A stretch of 64,000 bases of DNA from Martelella endophytica (GCF_000960975.1 NZ_CP010803.1:3565818-3629817), one strand, 5' to 3'; positions 6,555-17,503 are shown, counted from the stretch's first letter. Translations and numbers: made by a program. The notes: generated by a model from the letters alone, not told the origin.

Positions 6555-9365
6555 TCACGCCTCGCCGTCTGTCTCTCCGGCAGCGCCGCCTTCCGGAGCA
6601 TTGCCTTCGGCAGCCGGCGCTTCACCGTCTTCAACGGCCCCTTCGATGACTTCGTCATCGTCCGGCTCGCTGATGACCTCGACCGAGACGACCTTCTCAT
6701 CAGCACCGGTCTTGAACACGGTGACGCCCTTGGCGGTGCGGCTGGCGATGCGGATGTCGTAGACGGGCACCCGGATCAGCTGACCGGCATTGGTCACCAG
6801 CATGATCTGGTCGCCGTCGAGAACCGGGAAGGCGGCAATCAGCTTGCCGATTTCGTCGGTCTTCGACGTATCGGTGGCGCGGATGCCCTTGCCGCCACGA
6901 CCGGAAATGCGGAAGTCATAGGACGACGAGCGCTTGCCGAAACCCTTTTCCGTGACGGTCAGGATGAACTGCTCGCGGAACTTCAGTTCCTCGTAGCGGT
7001 CATCGCTCAGCACACCCTCTTCCGTCACCTCCTCGCCGACAAGCGCGATATCCTCGCCCTCCCCGGTTTCGGCGCGACGTTCAAGTGCCGCACGCTTCAG
7101 ATAGGCGGCGCGTTCCCACGGCTCGGCATCCACATGGCTGACGATGGTCATCGAGATGACCTCGTCGCCTTCCGCCAGACCGATGCCGCGCACGCCGATC
7201 GAATTGCGCCCCGCAAAGACGCGGATCGCCGGAACCGGGAAGCGGATCGCCTGGCCCATGGCGGTTGTCAGCAGCACGTCGTCATCCGGCGTACAGGTCC
7301 AGACCGACAGGATGCGATCGTTCTCGTCGTCGAGCTTCATCGCGATCTTGCCGTTGCGGTTCACCTGCACGAAGTCCGAGAGCTTGTTGCGGCGCACGGT
7401 TCCGCGTGTGGTGGCGAACATCACGTCGAGCTCGGCCCAGCTGTCCTCATCCTCCGGCAGCGCCAGAATGGAGGTGATCGCCTCGCCCTGCTGGAGCGGC
7501 AGCATGTTGATCAGCGCCTTGCCGCGCGATTGCGGCGTGCCGATCGGCAGGCGCCAGACCTTCTCCTTGTAGACGATGCCACGCGAGGAGAAGAACAGCA
7601 CCGGCGTGTGGGTATTGGCCACGAACAGGCGGGTGACGAAATCCTCATCGCGGATCGACATGCCGGAGCGGCCCTTGCCGCCGCGGCGCTGGGCCCGGTA
7701 GGTGGTCAGCGGAACGCGCTTGATGTAGCCGTTGCGCGACACGGTGACGACCATGTCCTCGCGGGCGATCAGATCCTCGTCGTCCATGTCCGGACCACCT
7801 TCGAGGATCTCGGTGCGCCGAGGCGTGCCGAACTCGTCGCGCACCGCGATCAGCTCTTCCTTGATTAGCTCCTGGATCCTCAGGCGCGAAGACAGGATTT
7901 CGAGGTAGGACTTGATCTCGTCGCCGATCTTGTTCAGCTCGTCTCCGATTTCATCACGGCCAAGGGCCGTCAGGCGCGACAGGCGCAGTTCGAGGATGGC
8001 GCGGGCCTGTTCCTCGGAAAGCTGGTAGGTGCCGTCCTCGTGGATCTTGTGACGCGGGTCATCGATCAGCAGGATCAGCGCCTCGACATCCTGCGCCGGC
8101 CAGTGGCGCTCCATCAGCTGTTCGCGCGCGGTCGCCGGATCGGGCGCACGGCGGATCAGGTTGATGATCTCGTCGATATTGGCGACGGCGATGGCAAGAC
8201 CGACGAGCACATGGGCCCGGTCGCGTGCCTTCTTGAGCAGGTATTTGGTGCGGCGGCTGACGACACTCTCGCGGAAGGCGACGAAGGCCCTCAGGATGTC
8301 GAGCAGCGTCATCTGCTCCGGCTTGCCGCCGTTCAGCGCCACCATGTTGCAGCCAAACGAGGTCTGCAGCGGCGTGTAACGGTAAAGCTGGTTGAGGATG
8401 ACGTCGGCATTGGCATCGCGCTTCAGCTCGATGACGACGCGGTAGCCCTCGCGGTCCGACTCGTCGCGCAGGTCGGAGATGCCCTCGATGCGCTTTTCGC
8501 GCACCAGATCGGCCATCTTCTCGATCATCGTCGCCTTGTTCACCTGGTAGGGAATTTCGGTGATGATGATCTGCTCGCGATCGCCGCGCATCGGCTCGAT
8601 GGTGGCGCGGCCGCGCATGATGACCGAGCCACGGCCAGTCTCATAGGCGGACTTGATGCCGGCGCGGCCGAGGATCTGGGCACCGGTCGGGAAATCCGGG
8701 CCCGGAATGATCTGCATCAGCTCCGGCAGTTCGATCGCCGGATTGTCCATCACCGCGATGCAGCCGTCGATCACTTCCGACAGGTTGTGCGTCGGGATGT
8801 TGGTCGCCATGCCGACGGCGATGCCGCCCGCGCCATTGACCAGGAGGTTCGGGAACTTCGCCGGCAGCACAACCGGCTCTGACAGCGTGCCGTCATAGTT
8901 CTCGCGGAAATCGACGGTCTCCTTGTCGAGATCGTCGAGCATGGTGTGCGCGACCTTCTGCAGCCGGCACTCGGTGTAGCGTTCGGCCGCCGGCGGATCG
9001 CCGTCGACGGAGCCGAAATTGCCCTGCCCGTCGATCAGCGGCAGGCGCAACGACCAGTCCTGCGCCATACGCGCCAGCGCATCGTAGATCGCCGAATTGC
9101 CATGGGGATGGAACTTACCCATGACGTCACCGGTGATACGGGCGCACTTCATGTATTTCTTGTTCCAGTCGACGCCGAGCTCCGACATGCCGTAGAGGAT
9201 GCGCCGGTGCACCGGCTTCAGCCCGTCACGTACATCCGGCAGCGCGCGGCTGACGATCACGCTCATCGCGTAATCGAGATAGGAACGCTGCATTTCCTCC
9301 ATGATGGAGATGGGCTCGATGCCCGGCGGGAGGCCCCCGCCCGATGGTGTCGTTTGATCTGTCAA
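6555..9365 (-). CDS. gyrA: DNA gyrase subunit A
   Basis: A 936-residue topoisomerase subunit that cleaves and religates DNA during negative supercoiling. The catalytic tyrosine is Y130 in AERYTECRL. The quinolone-resistance region reads HPHGNSAIYDALARM, with serine at residue 91 and aspartate at 95, the combination usually linked to quinolone susceptibility. The GyrA box QRRGGKG lies near residue 560, identifying gyrase rather than topoisomerase IV. The C-terminal beta-propeller is followed by an acidic, low-complexity tail (about 30 residues rich in D, E, G and A), as is common in this order. The start ATG at 9365 gives the usual MTDQ... beginning. Confidence 0.98.
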   Translation of the reverse strand: MTDQTTPSGGGLPPGIEPISIMEEMQRSYLDYAMSVIVSRALPDVRDGLKPVHRRILYGMSELGVDWNKKYMKCARITGDVMGKFHPHGNSAIYDALARMAQDWSLRLPLIDGQGNFGSVDGDPPAAERYTECRLQKVAHTMLDDLDKETVDFRENYDGTLSEPVVLPAKFPNLLVNGAGGIAVGMATNIPTHNLSEVIDGCIAVMDNPAIELPELMQIIPGPDFPTGAQILGRAGIKSAYETGRGSVIMRGRATIEPMRGDREQIIITEIPYQVNKATMIEKMADLVREKRIEGISDLRDESDREGYRVVIELKRDANADVILNQLYRYTPLQTSFGCNMVALNGGKPEQMTLLDILRAFVAFRESVVSRRTKYLLKKARDRAHVLVGLAIAVANIDEIINLIRRAPDPATAREQLMERHWPAQDVEALILLIDDPRHKIHEDGTYQLSEEQARAILELRLSRLTALGRDEIGDELNKIGDEIKSYLEILSSRLRIQELIKEELIAVRDEFGTPRRTEILEGGPDMDDEDLIAREDMVVTVSRNGYIKRVPLTTYRAQRRGGKGRSGMSIRDEDFVTRLFVANTHTPVLFFSSRGIVYKEKVWRLPIGTPQSRGKALINMLPLQQGEAITSILALPEDEDSWAELDVMFATTRGTVRRNKLSDFVQVNRNGKIAMKLDDENDRILSVWTCTPDDDVLLTTAMGQAIRFPVPAIRVFAGRNSIGVRGIGLAEGDEVISMTIVSHVDAEPWERAAYLKRAALERRAETGEGEDIALVGEEVTEEGVLSDDRYEELKFREQFILTVTEKGFGKRSSSYDFRISGRGGKGIRATDTSKTDEIGKLIAAFPVLDGDQIMLVTNAGQLIRVPVYDIRIASRTAKGVTVFKTGADEKVVSVEVISEPDDDEVIEGAVEDGEAPAAEGNAPEGGAAGETDGEA

Positions 9366-9613
9366 ATCACGATCTCAAATCTAGAATCATATGGCGTTTT
9401 TATAGCCGAAACCGTCTGCCGACGCCAATTTATCGGCGCTTGGGCCCGCGATACGCCCTGTTTTCCCTCATAATTTATTCGTATTCGGGGGCGAAGTTAT
9501 GGCAGGGTGGTAAAACCCGGCCGATTGCTACCCTTAAGCGGTGAGATCGGAGGCCATCAGCGCATGAGAGCGGTTGCCGCCCTGCCAGACGAGAGACCGA
9601 AGTGGGAGCGCAC
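9366..9613. other. Divergent intergenic region between gyrA and marC
   Basis: About 250 bases that must hold the gyrA promoter (minus) and the marC promoter (plus). The stretch around 9360-9480 is AT-richer. I could not identify specific sites. Confidence 0.35.
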
Positions 9614-10243
9614 ATGATTGACTTTTCGGCCTGGATCAACGGCTTCACCACGCTGATGGTGACCACGGATCCGCCTGGCATGGTGCCGATCTTCCTGGCG
9701 CTGACCGCCGGCATGACGCGCGACGAACGCCGCAGCGTCGCCATCCGCGGCACGATCATCACATTCTGTCTGCTGATCGCCTTCGGCCTTTTCGGCGACG
9801 ACATTCTCGGCGCACTCGGCATCTCGATGAGCGCCTTCCGCATCGCCGGCGGTCTGCTGCTGTTCTGGATCGGCTGCGAAATGATCTTCGAAAAGCGCCA
9901 GGAGCGAAAGGAAAAGACGACAGAAACCGCCGTGACCAAGGATCACATCGCCAATCTCGCGGCTTTTCCCCTTGCCATGCCGCTGATCGCCGGCCCCGGC
10001 GCGATCTCGGCCACGATCCTGCTCGGTTCGCGCACAAACGGCGTTCTGGACGTGCTGGCGCTGATCCTGATGATCCTGATCACCTGCCTCGTTGTTCTCT
10101 CAGCGATGCTGCTCGCCGGCTACATCGACCGGCTGCTGGGCGAAACCGGCCGCAACATCCTCACGCGCATTCTCGGCATGATGCTGACCGCGCTGGCCGT
10201 CCAGTTCGTCATCGACGGCGTCAGGTCGGCGATCCCCGCATAA
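9614..10243 (+). CDS. MarC family integral membrane protein
   Basis: A 209-residue protein with six predicted hydrophobic segments and the MarC-family features: 'TTDPPGMVPIFLALTAGM' near the N-terminus, 'FRIAGGLLLFWIGCEMIF' in the middle and 'AFPLAMPLIAGPGAISATILL' after a cytoplasmic loop rich in K and E. The family was linked to multiple antibiotic resistance by name only; its real function is undefined. The ATG at 9614 was preferred over the GTG at 9602 because GGGAG lies at a suitable distance. It is convergent with ssb, separated by the ssb terminator. Confidence 0.9.
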   Translation: MIDFSAWINGFTTLMVTTDPPGMVPIFLALTAGMTRDERRSVAIRGTIITFCLLIAFGLFGDDILGALGISMSAFRIAGGLLLFWIGCEMIFEKRQERKEKTTETAVTKDHIANLAAFPLAMPLIAGPGAISATILLGSRTNGVLDVLALILMILITCLVVLSAMLLAGYIDRLLGETGRNILTRILGMMLTALAVQFVIDGVRSAIPA

Positions 10244-10298
10244 AGCAACCGCGCGGCACGAAGCGTCCCCAGAGACAAGGCTGAAAGCCGCCGCAAAC

Positions 10299-10323
10299 GA
10301 AAATCGGCGGCTTGCGCCGCCGA
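10299..10323 (-). terminator. Terminator of ssb
   Basis: TCGGCGGC (10304-10311), loop TTGC, GCCGCCGA (10316-10323). On the minus strand the stem is followed by TTTTCG. It lies 24 bases beyond the ssb stop. Confidence 0.75.
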
Positions 10324-10347
10324 AAACAATGCGTTTCGTCTTAATGA

Positions 10348-10878
10348 TCAGAACGGAATGTCGTCGTCGAGGTCCTGCGAGAAACCACCACCGCCGCCGC
10401 CGCCACTGCTGCGACCGCCGGAGGAACCCTGCGAGGAGCCGTAGTCGTCGTAGCCGCCGCCACCGCCCTGGTAGCCGCCGCGATCACCGCCGCCACCGAA
10501 ATCGCCACCCTGACCGCCGCCTTCGCCGCGACCATCGAGCATGGTCAGCGTGGCGTTGAAGCCCTGGAGGACGACTTCGGTCGAATAACGGTCCTGGCCG
10601 CTCTGATCCGTCCACTTGCGGGTCTGGAGCTGGCCTTCGATATAGACCTTGGAGCCCTTGCGCAGGAACTGTTCCGCGACCTTGCAGAGACCTTCCGAGA
10701 AGATCACCACACGGTGCCATTCCGTACGCTCCTTGCGCTCGCCGGAATTGCGGTCGCGCCAGGTTTCCGAGGTGGCGACGCGCAGATTGGCGATCGGCCG
10801 GCCGTCCTGGGTGCGCCGGATTTCCGGATCCGCACCGAGATTGCCTACGAGGATGACCTTGTTTACACTACCTGCCAT
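10348..10878 (-). CDS. ssb: Single-stranded DNA-binding protein
   Basis: A 176-residue SSB. The N-terminal OB fold (residues 1-110) starts with the typical [21 protein letters not shown] and includes '[36 protein letters not shown]'. A glycine-rich disordered linker of about 60 residues follows, and the protein ends in DLDDDIPF, the acidic tip that recruits replication and repair partners. The ATG at 10878 was chosen over an upstream frame because AGGTGG precedes it and homologues begin with MAGS. It is divergent from uvrA, and the shared intergenic region carries a LexA box, the classical ssb/uvrA SOS arrangement. Confidence 0.97.
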   Translation of the reverse strand: MAGSVNKVILVGNLGADPEIRRTQDGRPIANLRVATSETWRDRNSGERKERTEWHRVVIFSEGLCKVAEQFLRKGSKVYIEGQLQTRKWTDQSGQDRYSTEVVLQGFNATLTMLDGRGEGGGQGGDFGGGGDRGGYQGGGGGYDDYGSSQGSSGGRSSGGGGGGGFSQDLDDDIPF

Positions 10879-11023
10879 GAGAACCACCTGTTTGACCGCC
10901 GACCGCGGTCCGAATACACAATTTCACCCAGCATAGACGATATGCCTCGCCGAAAGCAGGCCGCGTGGCGAAATCCACAACAAAACGGCGAGCCATCGGG
11001 GCGGTGAATGACACTGCAAAAAT

Positions 11024-11038
11024 GTTCTTTATTTGTTC
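11024..11038 (+). promoter_or_regulatory. LexA (SOS) box of alphaproteobacterial type
   Basis: GTTC (11024-11027), seven bases TTTATTT, GTTC (11035-11038): an exact match to the direct-repeat GTTC-N7-GTTC recognised by alphaproteobacterial LexA. It sits about 120 bases before uvrA and 146 before ssb in their divergent promoter region, so it should repress one or both until DNA damage. Confidence 0.85.
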
Positions 11039-11155
11039 TAGTTCACTGCTATGATCAAGTCAAGCGCGAGTCATTTCCGCCACTGATCTTGGCGCCCCCT
11101 CGACAGATTGCCCCTTTGACCTACATATGAAGCGATTTCCATTGCCGAGAAAGCC

Positions 11156-14077
11156 ATGAGCGAACTCAAAAACATCTCCATTCGCGGTGCCCGCCAGCAC
11201 AATTTGAAGGGCATCGACGTCGACCTGCCGCGCAACTCCCTGATCGTGATGACCGGGCTTTCCGGCTCGGGCAAGTCGTCGCTTGCCTTCGACACGATCT
11301 ATGCGGAGGGCCAGCGCCGTTATGTCGAGAGCCTGTCGGCCTATGCCCGGCAGTTCCTCGAGATGATGGAGAAGCCGGATGTCGACCGGATCGAGGGCCT
11401 CTCCCCGGCGATCTCGATCGAGCAGAAGACGACGTCGAAGAACCCGCGTTCGACGGTGGGCACCGTCACCGAGATCTACGACTACATGCGCCTGCTGTTT
11501 GCCCGCACCGGCGTGCCCTATTCGCCTGCGACCGGTCTTCCGATCGAAAGCCAGACCGTGACGCAGATGGTCGATCGCATTCTGGCGCTCGAAGAACGCA
11601 CGCGGCTTTATCTTCTGGCGCCGATGGTTCGCGGCCGCAAGGGCGAGTTCCGAAAGGAGCTGGCGGAGCTGCAGAAGAAAGGCTTCCAGCGCGTCAAGAT
11701 CGATGGTGAGTTCTATGAAATCGCCGACGCGCCGAAACTCGACAAGAAATACAAGCACGACATCGATATCGTCGTCGACCGTATTGCGGTGCGCTCCGAC
11801 CTTGCCACCCGTCTCGCAGACAGCCTCGAGACATGTCTGCAGCTTGCCGAGGGATTGGCGGTCGCCGAATATGCCGACCGGCCGCTGCCCGAGGGCGAGA
11901 CAGCCGCTGGCGGCGCCAAGAACAAATCTCTGAACGAAACCCATGAACGGATTGTTTTTTCGGAGAAATTCGCCTGCCCGGTTTCCGGTTTCACGATCCC
12001 GGAGATCGAGCCGCGCCTGTTCTCGTTCAACAATCCCGTCGGTGCCTGCCCGACCTGTGACGGCCTCGGATTCCAGCAGAAGATCGACGAGGGATTGATC
12101 GTTCCCGATCGGACGAAGAAGCTCTCCGATGGCGCCGTCGCGCCATGGGCGAAATCGTCCTCGCCTTACTACAAGCAGACGCTGGAGGCGCTCGGCCGCC
12201 ATTTCGGCTTCAAGATGACCAACCGCTGGGAAGAGCTTTCCGAGATAGCCGCCGAGGCCATCCTGCACGGGACCGACGACAAGATCGAGTTCAACTATGC
12301 CGACGGTGCCCGCTCATACAAGACCACGAAGAGCTTCGAGGGCATCATGCCCAATCTGGAGCGGCGCTGGAAAGAGACGGATTCGGCTTGGGCGCGCGAG
12401 GAGATCGAGCGCTACATGGCTGCAGCCCCCTGCCCGGCCTGTAACGGTTATCGCCTGAAGCCGGAGGCGCTCGCGGTCAAGATCGACAAGCGCCATATCG
12501 GCGAGGTCAGCCAGATGTCGATCCGTGCCGCCCGCGACTGGTTCGAGGAACTGCCCAAGCATTTTTCTCAGAAGCAGAACGATATCGCAGTGCGCATCCT
12601 CAAGGAAATCCGCGAGCGGCTGCGTTTCCTGAACGACGTCGGGCTCGAATATCTGACGCTGTCGCGCAATTCCGGCACGCTTTCCGGCGGCGAAAGCCAG
12701 CGCATCCGGCTGGCCTCGCAGATCGGCTCCGGGCTGACGGGTGTGCTTTATGTGCTCGACGAACCGTCGATCGGGCTGCACCAGCGCGACAATACACGCC
12801 TGCTCGATACGCTGAAGCATCTGCGCGACATCGGCAACACGGTGATCGTGGTCGAGCATGACGAGGACGCGATCCTTGCCGCCGATTATGTGCTCGATAT
12901 CGGCCCGGCCGCCGGCATTCACGGCGGCGAGGTGATTGCGGAAGGCCCGCCGCCCGCGATCATGGCCAACCCGAAATCGCTGACCGGTCAGTATCTGAGC
13001 GGCGCCCGCGCCGTGCCGGTGCCTTCCGAGCGGCGCAAGGGCAAGAAGGGCAAGGCGCTGAAGGTGGTCGGCGCCCGTGGCAACAATCTGAAGGATGTCA
13101 CGGCGGCGATCCCGCTCGGTGTGTTTACCGCCGTCACCGGTGTTTCCGGCGGCGGCAAGTCCACCTTCCTGATCGAGACGCTCTACAAGGCGGCCGCCCG
13201 CCGGATCATGGGCGCGCGCGAAAACCCTGCCCCGCATGACCGGATTGAAGGGCTCGAATTCGTCGACAAGGTCATCGATATCGACCAGTCGCCGATCGGC
13301 CGCACGCCGCGCTCCAACCCCGCGACCTATATCGGCGCCTTCACCCCGATCCGCGAATGGTTCGCCGGGCTGCCGGAGGCGAAGGCGCGTGGCTATCAGC
13401 CGGGCCGCTTCTCGTTCAACGTCAAGGGTGGGCGCTGCGAGGCCTGCCAGGGCGATGGTCTGATCAAGATCGAGATGCACTTCCTGCCGGACGTCTACGT
13501 CACCTGCGACGTCTGCCATGGCCAGCGCTACAATCGCGAAACGCTGGAGGTGAAGTTCAAGAGCAAGTCGATCGCCGACATTCTTGAACTCACCGTCGAG
13601 GAAGGCGTCGAATTCTTCTCGGCCGTGCCTTCGGTCCGTGACAAGCTGCGGACGCTTTCCGATGTCGGGCTCGGCTATATCAAGGTCGGCCAGCAGGCGA
13701 ACACGCTTTCGGGCGGCGAGGCGCAGCGCGTCAAGCTCGCCAAGGAACTGTCGCGCCGCTCCACCGGCAAGACACTCTATATTCTCGACGAGCCGACGAC
13801 CGGCCTGCATTTCCATGATGTCGCCAAGCTTCTGGAAGTGCTGCATCAGCTTGTGGAACAGGGCAATTCGGTCGTCGTCATCGAGCACAATCTCGAGGTC
13901 ATCAAGACCGCAGACTGGGTCATCGACATCGGGCCGGAAGGCGGCGATGGCGGCGGCGAGATCGTTGCGACCGGCACGCCGGAGGCCATCGTGAAAGAGA
14001 AGCGGTCCTATACCGGGCAGTATCTGCAGGAACTCCTGGAGCGGCGGCCGCCGAAGAAGACGGAAGCGGCGGAATGA
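11156..14077 (+). CDS. uvrA: Excinuclease ABC subunit A
   Basis: A 973-residue damage-recognition ATPase of nucleotide excision repair. Two ABC modules are visible: Walker A GLSGSGKS at residues 34-41 and GVSGGGKS near 661, each with its signature LSGGE(S/A)QR and a D-E-P-(S/T) Walker B. The C-terminal zinc finger has CEAC...CDVC intact. The first zinc module reads CPVSG (C274, S277) followed by CPTC, so one of the four usual cysteines is a serine. The promoter region carries a LexA box. The stop overlaps the next gene by four bases. Confidence 0.98.
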   Translation: MSELKNISIRGARQHNLKGIDVDLPRNSLIVMTGLSGSGKSSLAFDTIYAEGQRRYVESLSAYARQFLEMMEKPDVDRIEGLSPAISIEQKTTSKNPRSTVGTVTEIYDYMRLLFARTGVPYSPATGLPIESQTVTQMVDRILALEERTRLYLLAPMVRGRKGEFRKELAELQKKGFQRVKIDGEFYEIADAPKLDKKYKHDIDIVVDRIAVRSDLATRLADSLETCLQLAEGLAVAEYADRPLPEGETAAGGAKNKSLNETHERIVFSEKFACPVSGFTIPEIEPRLFSFNNPVGACPTCDGLGFQQKIDEGLIVPDRTKKLSDGAVAPWAKSSSPYYKQTLEALGRHFGFKMTNRWEELSEIAAEAILHGTDDKIEFNYADGARSYKTTKSFEGIMPNLERRWKETDSAWAREEIERYMAAAPCPACNGYRLKPEALAVKIDKRHIGEVSQMSIRAARDWFEELPKHFSQKQNDIAVRILKEIRERLRFLNDVGLEYLTLSRNSGTLSGGESQRIRLASQIGSGLTGVLYVLDEPSIGLHQRDNTRLLDTLKHLRDIGNTVIVVEHDEDAILAADYVLDIGPAAGIHGGEVIAEGPPPAIMANPKSLTGQYLSGARAVPVPSERRKGKKGKALKVVGARGNNLKDVTAAIPLGVFTAVTGVSGGGKSTFLIETLYKAAARRIMGARENPAPHDRIEGLEFVDKVIDIDQSPIGRTPRSNPATYIGAFTPIREWFAGLPEAKARGYQPGRFSFNVKGGRCEACQGDGLIKIEMHFLPDVYVTCDVCHGQRYNRETLEVKFKSKSIADILELTVEEGVEFFSAVPSVRDKLRTLSDVGLGYIKVGQQANTLSGGEAQRVKLAKELSRRSTGKTLYILDEPTTGLHFHDVAKLLEVLHQLVEQGNSVVVIEHNLEVIKTADWVIDIGPEGGDGGGEIVATGTPEAIVKEKRSYTGQYLQELLERRPPKKTEAAE

Positions 14078-14532
14078 TTGGGCCGCGTCGCGCCGTTCTG
14101 TCGGATTTGCAATCCGTCGCGGACCTGACGCGGGAGGCCTACGCCGTCTACCTTCCGGTTCTCGGCTATCCGCCGGTTCCGGTGACGGAGGATTATGCGC
14201 CGCGCATCGAACGGGGAGAGGTCTGGCTTTTTGCCGATGGCAGCGATATTGCCGGGCTTTGCGTGACCGAACTCCTCCCAGACCACCTCATGCTGTTCAG
14301 CATCGTCGTGGCGCCACCCCATCAAGGCAAGGGCTATGCGGTCATCATGCTCAACTGGTTGAGAGAGCTTGCCAGAGCTGAAGGTCTGGCTGAGCTCCGG
14401 CTATACACGAACGCCTTGATGACCAGGAATATTGAGCTCTATCGGCGTTTTGGTTTCATCGAGACGGGCCGGCGGCCCAATCCGAGGCAACCCGGTTTCA
14501 CTATTGTCGACATGGCAATGCCGCTCGACTGA
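14074..14532 (+). CDS. GNAT family N-acetyltransferase
   Basis: A 152-residue acetyltransferase-like protein. The acetyl-CoA-binding motif A is seen as '[20 protein letters not shown]' near residues 71-90 (Q-x-x-G-x-G/A form), followed by '[27 protein letters not shown]', the typical end of the fold. The substrate is unknown. Its ATG overlaps the uvrA stop (ATGA), so the two are probably translated from the same transcript and may share SOS control. Confidence 0.85.
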   Translation: MIGPRRAVLSDLQSVADLTREAYAVYLPVLGYPPVPVTEDYAPRIERGEVWLFADGSDIAGLCVTELLPDHLMLFSIVVAPPHQGKGYAVIMLNWLRELARAEGLAELRLYTNALMTRNIELYRRFGFIETGRRPNPRQPGFTIVDMAMPLD

Positions 14533-14552
14533 GAACTCGACAGGGGGAAATA

Positions 14553-15353
14553 ATGTCCAAGGCAGGTAAAATCAGGGTCGGTATCGGTGGCTGGACCTTC
14601 GATCCGTGGAACGAGTCCTTCTATCCGGATAAGCTGCCCAAGACCCGCCAGCTCGACTATGCCTCTGAAAAGTTGGCCGTGATCGAGGTGAACGGCACCT
14701 ATTACTCCTCGCAGAAACCCGCAACCTTTGCCAAATGGGCCGCGAGCGTGCCGGATGGCTTCATCTTCTCGCTGAAAGCCAGTCGTTTCTGCACCAACCG
14801 CAAGAATCTTTCGGAAGCCGAGGGGTCGATCGAGAAGTTCCTGGGCCAGGGCATCACCGAGCTTGGCGACCGGCTCGGCCCGATTCTCTGGCAGTTCATG
14901 CCGACGAAAAAGTTCGAGGCCGACGACTTCGAGGATTTCCTGAAGCTGCTCCCGGCCGAACGTGACGGGATTGCCCTGAAGCATGCCATCGAGGTCCGGC
15001 ACCCTTCCTTCGTGGTGCCGGAATTCGTCGCTCTTGTGCGCAAATACGGCGCCACCATCGTCTGCGCCGAACATCCGGAATATCCGATGATTGCCGATGT
15101 CACCGGCGATTTCGTCTATACCCGCCTGCAGAAGGGAGCAGACGACAATCCACATTGCTATCCGGACAAAGGGCTTGATGAATGGGCTGGTCGGTTGAAG
15201 CAGTGGGCGAGTGGCGAGGCGCCCGGCGACCTGCCGCTTCTCGATGACGCCAGGCCGAAGGCGGCGCCGCGCGATGTCTATGCCTTTTTCATCACCAACG
15301 GCAAGGTTCGGGCGCCCGCAGGCGCCATGGCGCTGCAGGAACGGGTCAGCTGA
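14553..15353 (+). CDS. DUF72 family protein (YecE-like)
   Basis: A 266-residue protein with the DUF72 layout: 'RVGIGGW.F.PW...FYP..LP....L.YAS..L...E.N.TYY' at the N-terminus, 'FIFSLKASRF.T', then 'GPILWQF.P', 'A(I)EVRHPSF' and 'FVYTRLQ'. The family adopts a TIM-barrel fold and has no agreed biochemical role. It follows the GNAT gene by 20 bases with a GGGGGAA-like ribosome-binding site at 14541-14547, so it probably belongs to the uvrA transcript. Its last eight bases overlap the end of the convergent nnr gene. Confidence 0.9.
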   Translation: MSKAGKIRVGIGGWTFDPWNESFYPDKLPKTRQLDYASEKLAVIEVNGTYYSSQKPATFAKWAASVPDGFIFSLKASRFCTNRKNLSEAEGSIEKFLGQGITELGDRLGPILWQFMPTKKFEADDFEDFLKLLPAERDGIALKHAIEVRHPSFVVPEFVALVRKYGATIVCAEHPEYPMIADVTGDFVYTRLQKGADDNPHCYPDKGLDEWAGRLKQWASGEAPGDLPLLDDARPKAAPRDVYAFFITNGKVRAPAGAMALQERVS

Positions 15354-16815
15354 ACGCGCTGAGCGGCGGCAAATGGCCCGGCAGGTCCTCTGCCGTCAGC
15401 CCCTCGCCCGCCCGGCTCCCGGCTTCCCCATGCAGGAAGGCGCCGGCGCAGGCCGCTTCGAAGGCCTCCATGCCCTGGGCCAGGAGGCCGCCGATGATGC
15501 CGGCGAGCACATCGCCGGAGCCGGCGGTCGCGAGCCAGGGCGGGGCATTGGCATTGATTGCCGCCCGGCCATCCGGCGCGGCAATCACCGTGTCGGCGCC
15601 CTTGTAGAGCACGACGGCATGGGCGCGAGCGCTCGCTGCGCGCGCCTTCTCCACCTTGCCGCAGTCGTCATCGGCGGCGATATCCGGAAACAGCCGGGAA
15701 AACTCGCCCTGGTGCGGCGTCAAAACGCAATGCGGCGCGAAACGGCCGAGTGTCACGAACAATTCGTCCGGCGCCTCCGCAAAAGCACTGATGCCATCGG
15801 CATCGATCACAGTCGGCCGTTCGGCGAGCGCCTGGACAAATTCGCGTGCCCGTGCATCGGCGCCGAAACCGGGCCCGATCACGAAAGCCGAGAGGCGCCG
15901 GTCGGCGAGCCAGTCCCGAAGATCGTCGGCCTCGTCGAGCCTGCGCTGCATGATGGCGGTCTGGTGGGCAGCGACCTCGGCCTCCGCCGAAGCCGGAACG
16001 GCCAGCGTGACCAGCCCGGCGCCGCACCTGATTCCCGCCATCGCCGAAAGTCTTGCCGCGCCGGTCTTGCCGGCAGGGCCACTGAAAACGCCGAGGTGCC
16101 CACGACTGAACTTGTGCGCGCCGGCGGCCGAATGCGGCAGCGCCGCGCGCCAGAGTGCCGGGCTGTTGACCGAAAGCTTGCCGCCCTGAGCGGCCCTGAC
16201 GATCCGCATCGGAATGCCGATATCGGCGACCTCCAGCACGCCGCAAAGGTCGCGGCCGGGCAAGAGATAATGCCCCGGCTTCGGCGCCATGAAGGTGACG
16301 GTGCGGGTTGCGTGGAAGGCTGCGCCCAGCGGCGCGCCGGTTGCGCCCGAAAGTCCCGAAGGCAGGTCGACGGCAAGCACCGGCACGCCCTTCCGGCCGA
16401 TAGCCTCGATCAGCGCGGTGACAGCCCCGGAAAGCGGCCGCGCCAACCCTGCCCCGAACAGCGCATCGATCACCAGGTCTCCGGCTTGCGGCAAATAGGC
16501 CTCAAGCGATTGCGGCTCGATGGGGCATTCAAAACGGGCGGTGCGCGCATCGCCCTTCAGCTTGTCAGGATCACCGAGCGCATGGATGGCAACGTCCATA
16601 CCGGATTCTGCGAGGGCCCGTGCGACAACATAGCCGTCGCCGCCATTATTACCTGGCCCGGCCAACACGATCGCGCGCCGGACGGTTGCGAAGTGCTTCA
16701 GCGCCGAAGCGGCGACCGCGTAGCCCGCCTTCACCATCAGCCCGTAGCTATCGATTCCGCTTTCGGCGGCCAGCCGGTCGGCCGCGCCCATTTCGTCCGG
16801 TGTCAGCAAAATCAT
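15346..16815 (-). CDS. nnr: Bifunctional NAD(P)H-hydrate epimerase / ADP-dependent NAD(P)H-hydrate dehydratase
   Basis: A 489-residue two-domain repair enzyme. The N-terminal YjeF-type epimerase domain (about 1-210) has 'AGPGNNGGDGYVVAR', 'DALFGAGL.RPLSG' and 'VLAVDLPSGLSG'. The C-terminal carbohydrate-kinase-like dehydratase domain has 'HKFSRGHLGVFSG', 'GPGFGADA', 'VLTPHQGEFSRLFPD' and the 'WLATAGSGDVLAGIIGGLLAQG' anion hole. Together they restore damaged NAD(P)H hydrates. The start was set at the ATG at 16815 with GGAG seven bases upstream; the longer frame is not conserved. It is convergent with the DUF72 gene, overlapping by eight bases. Confidence 0.95.
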   Translation of the reverse strand: MILLTPDEMGAADRLAAESGIDSYGLMVKAGYAVAASALKHFATVRRAIVLAGPGNNGGDGYVVARALAESGMDVAIHALGDPDKLKGDARTARFECPIEPQSLEAYLPQAGDLVIDALFGAGLARPLSGAVTALIEAIGRKGVPVLAVDLPSGLSGATGAPLGAAFHATRTVTFMAPKPGHYLLPGRDLCGVLEVADIGIPMRIVRAAQGGKLSVNSPALWRAALPHSAAGAHKFSRGHLGVFSGPAGKTGAARLSAMAGIRCGAGLVTLAVPASAEAEVAAHQTAIMQRRLDEADDLRDWLADRRLSAFVIGPGFGADARAREFVQALAERPTVIDADGISAFAEAPDELFVTLGRFAPHCVLTPHQGEFSRLFPDIAADDDCGKVEKARAASARAHAVVLYKGADTVIAAPDGRAAINANAPPWLATAGSGDVLAGIIGGLLAQGMEAFEAACAGAFLHGEAGSRAGEGLTAEDLPGHLPPLSAFS

Positions 16816-16988
16816 CGGTGGCTCCTTGAATACGGCGAATAAACGAAAAATCCCGCAATAAGGCAAGCATTCGCCAATTGCCGTCTAATTTATGGTCAAT
16901 TGCCTATAATGGCAGCACACCCCCATGCCTAAAAACCATGCGAACATGCCCTCCGACGGCCACGAACGCCTTTCTCTTGACGCCGATG

Positions 16989-17024
16989 CGCCTTTTCGCG
17001 AACCTGATCCGATGCGAAAAGGCG
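16989..17024. repeat. Perfect inverted repeat upstream of the glnB promoter
   Basis: CGCCTTTTCGC (16989-16999) and GCGAAAAGGCG (17014-17024), separated by 14 bases. No T-run follows, so a terminator is unlikely. It lies about 65 bases before the -24 element, a distance suited to an activator site, but it does not resemble the classical NtrC site (GCAC/GTGC ends). Confidence 0.5.
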
Positions 17025-17044
17025 ATGCAGCGGGCATTTGCTGA

Positions 17045-17503
<459 letters not shown>

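Noticed and set aside
12314..13888. Long open frame on the minus strand inside uvrA
   Set aside because: It is a shadow of the uvrA coding strand with no ribosome-binding site and a composition skew typical of antisense frames.
16905..16910. TATAAT upstream of glnB as a sigma-70 promoter
   Set aside because: No -35 hexamer at 16-18 bases spacing; cannot be supported.
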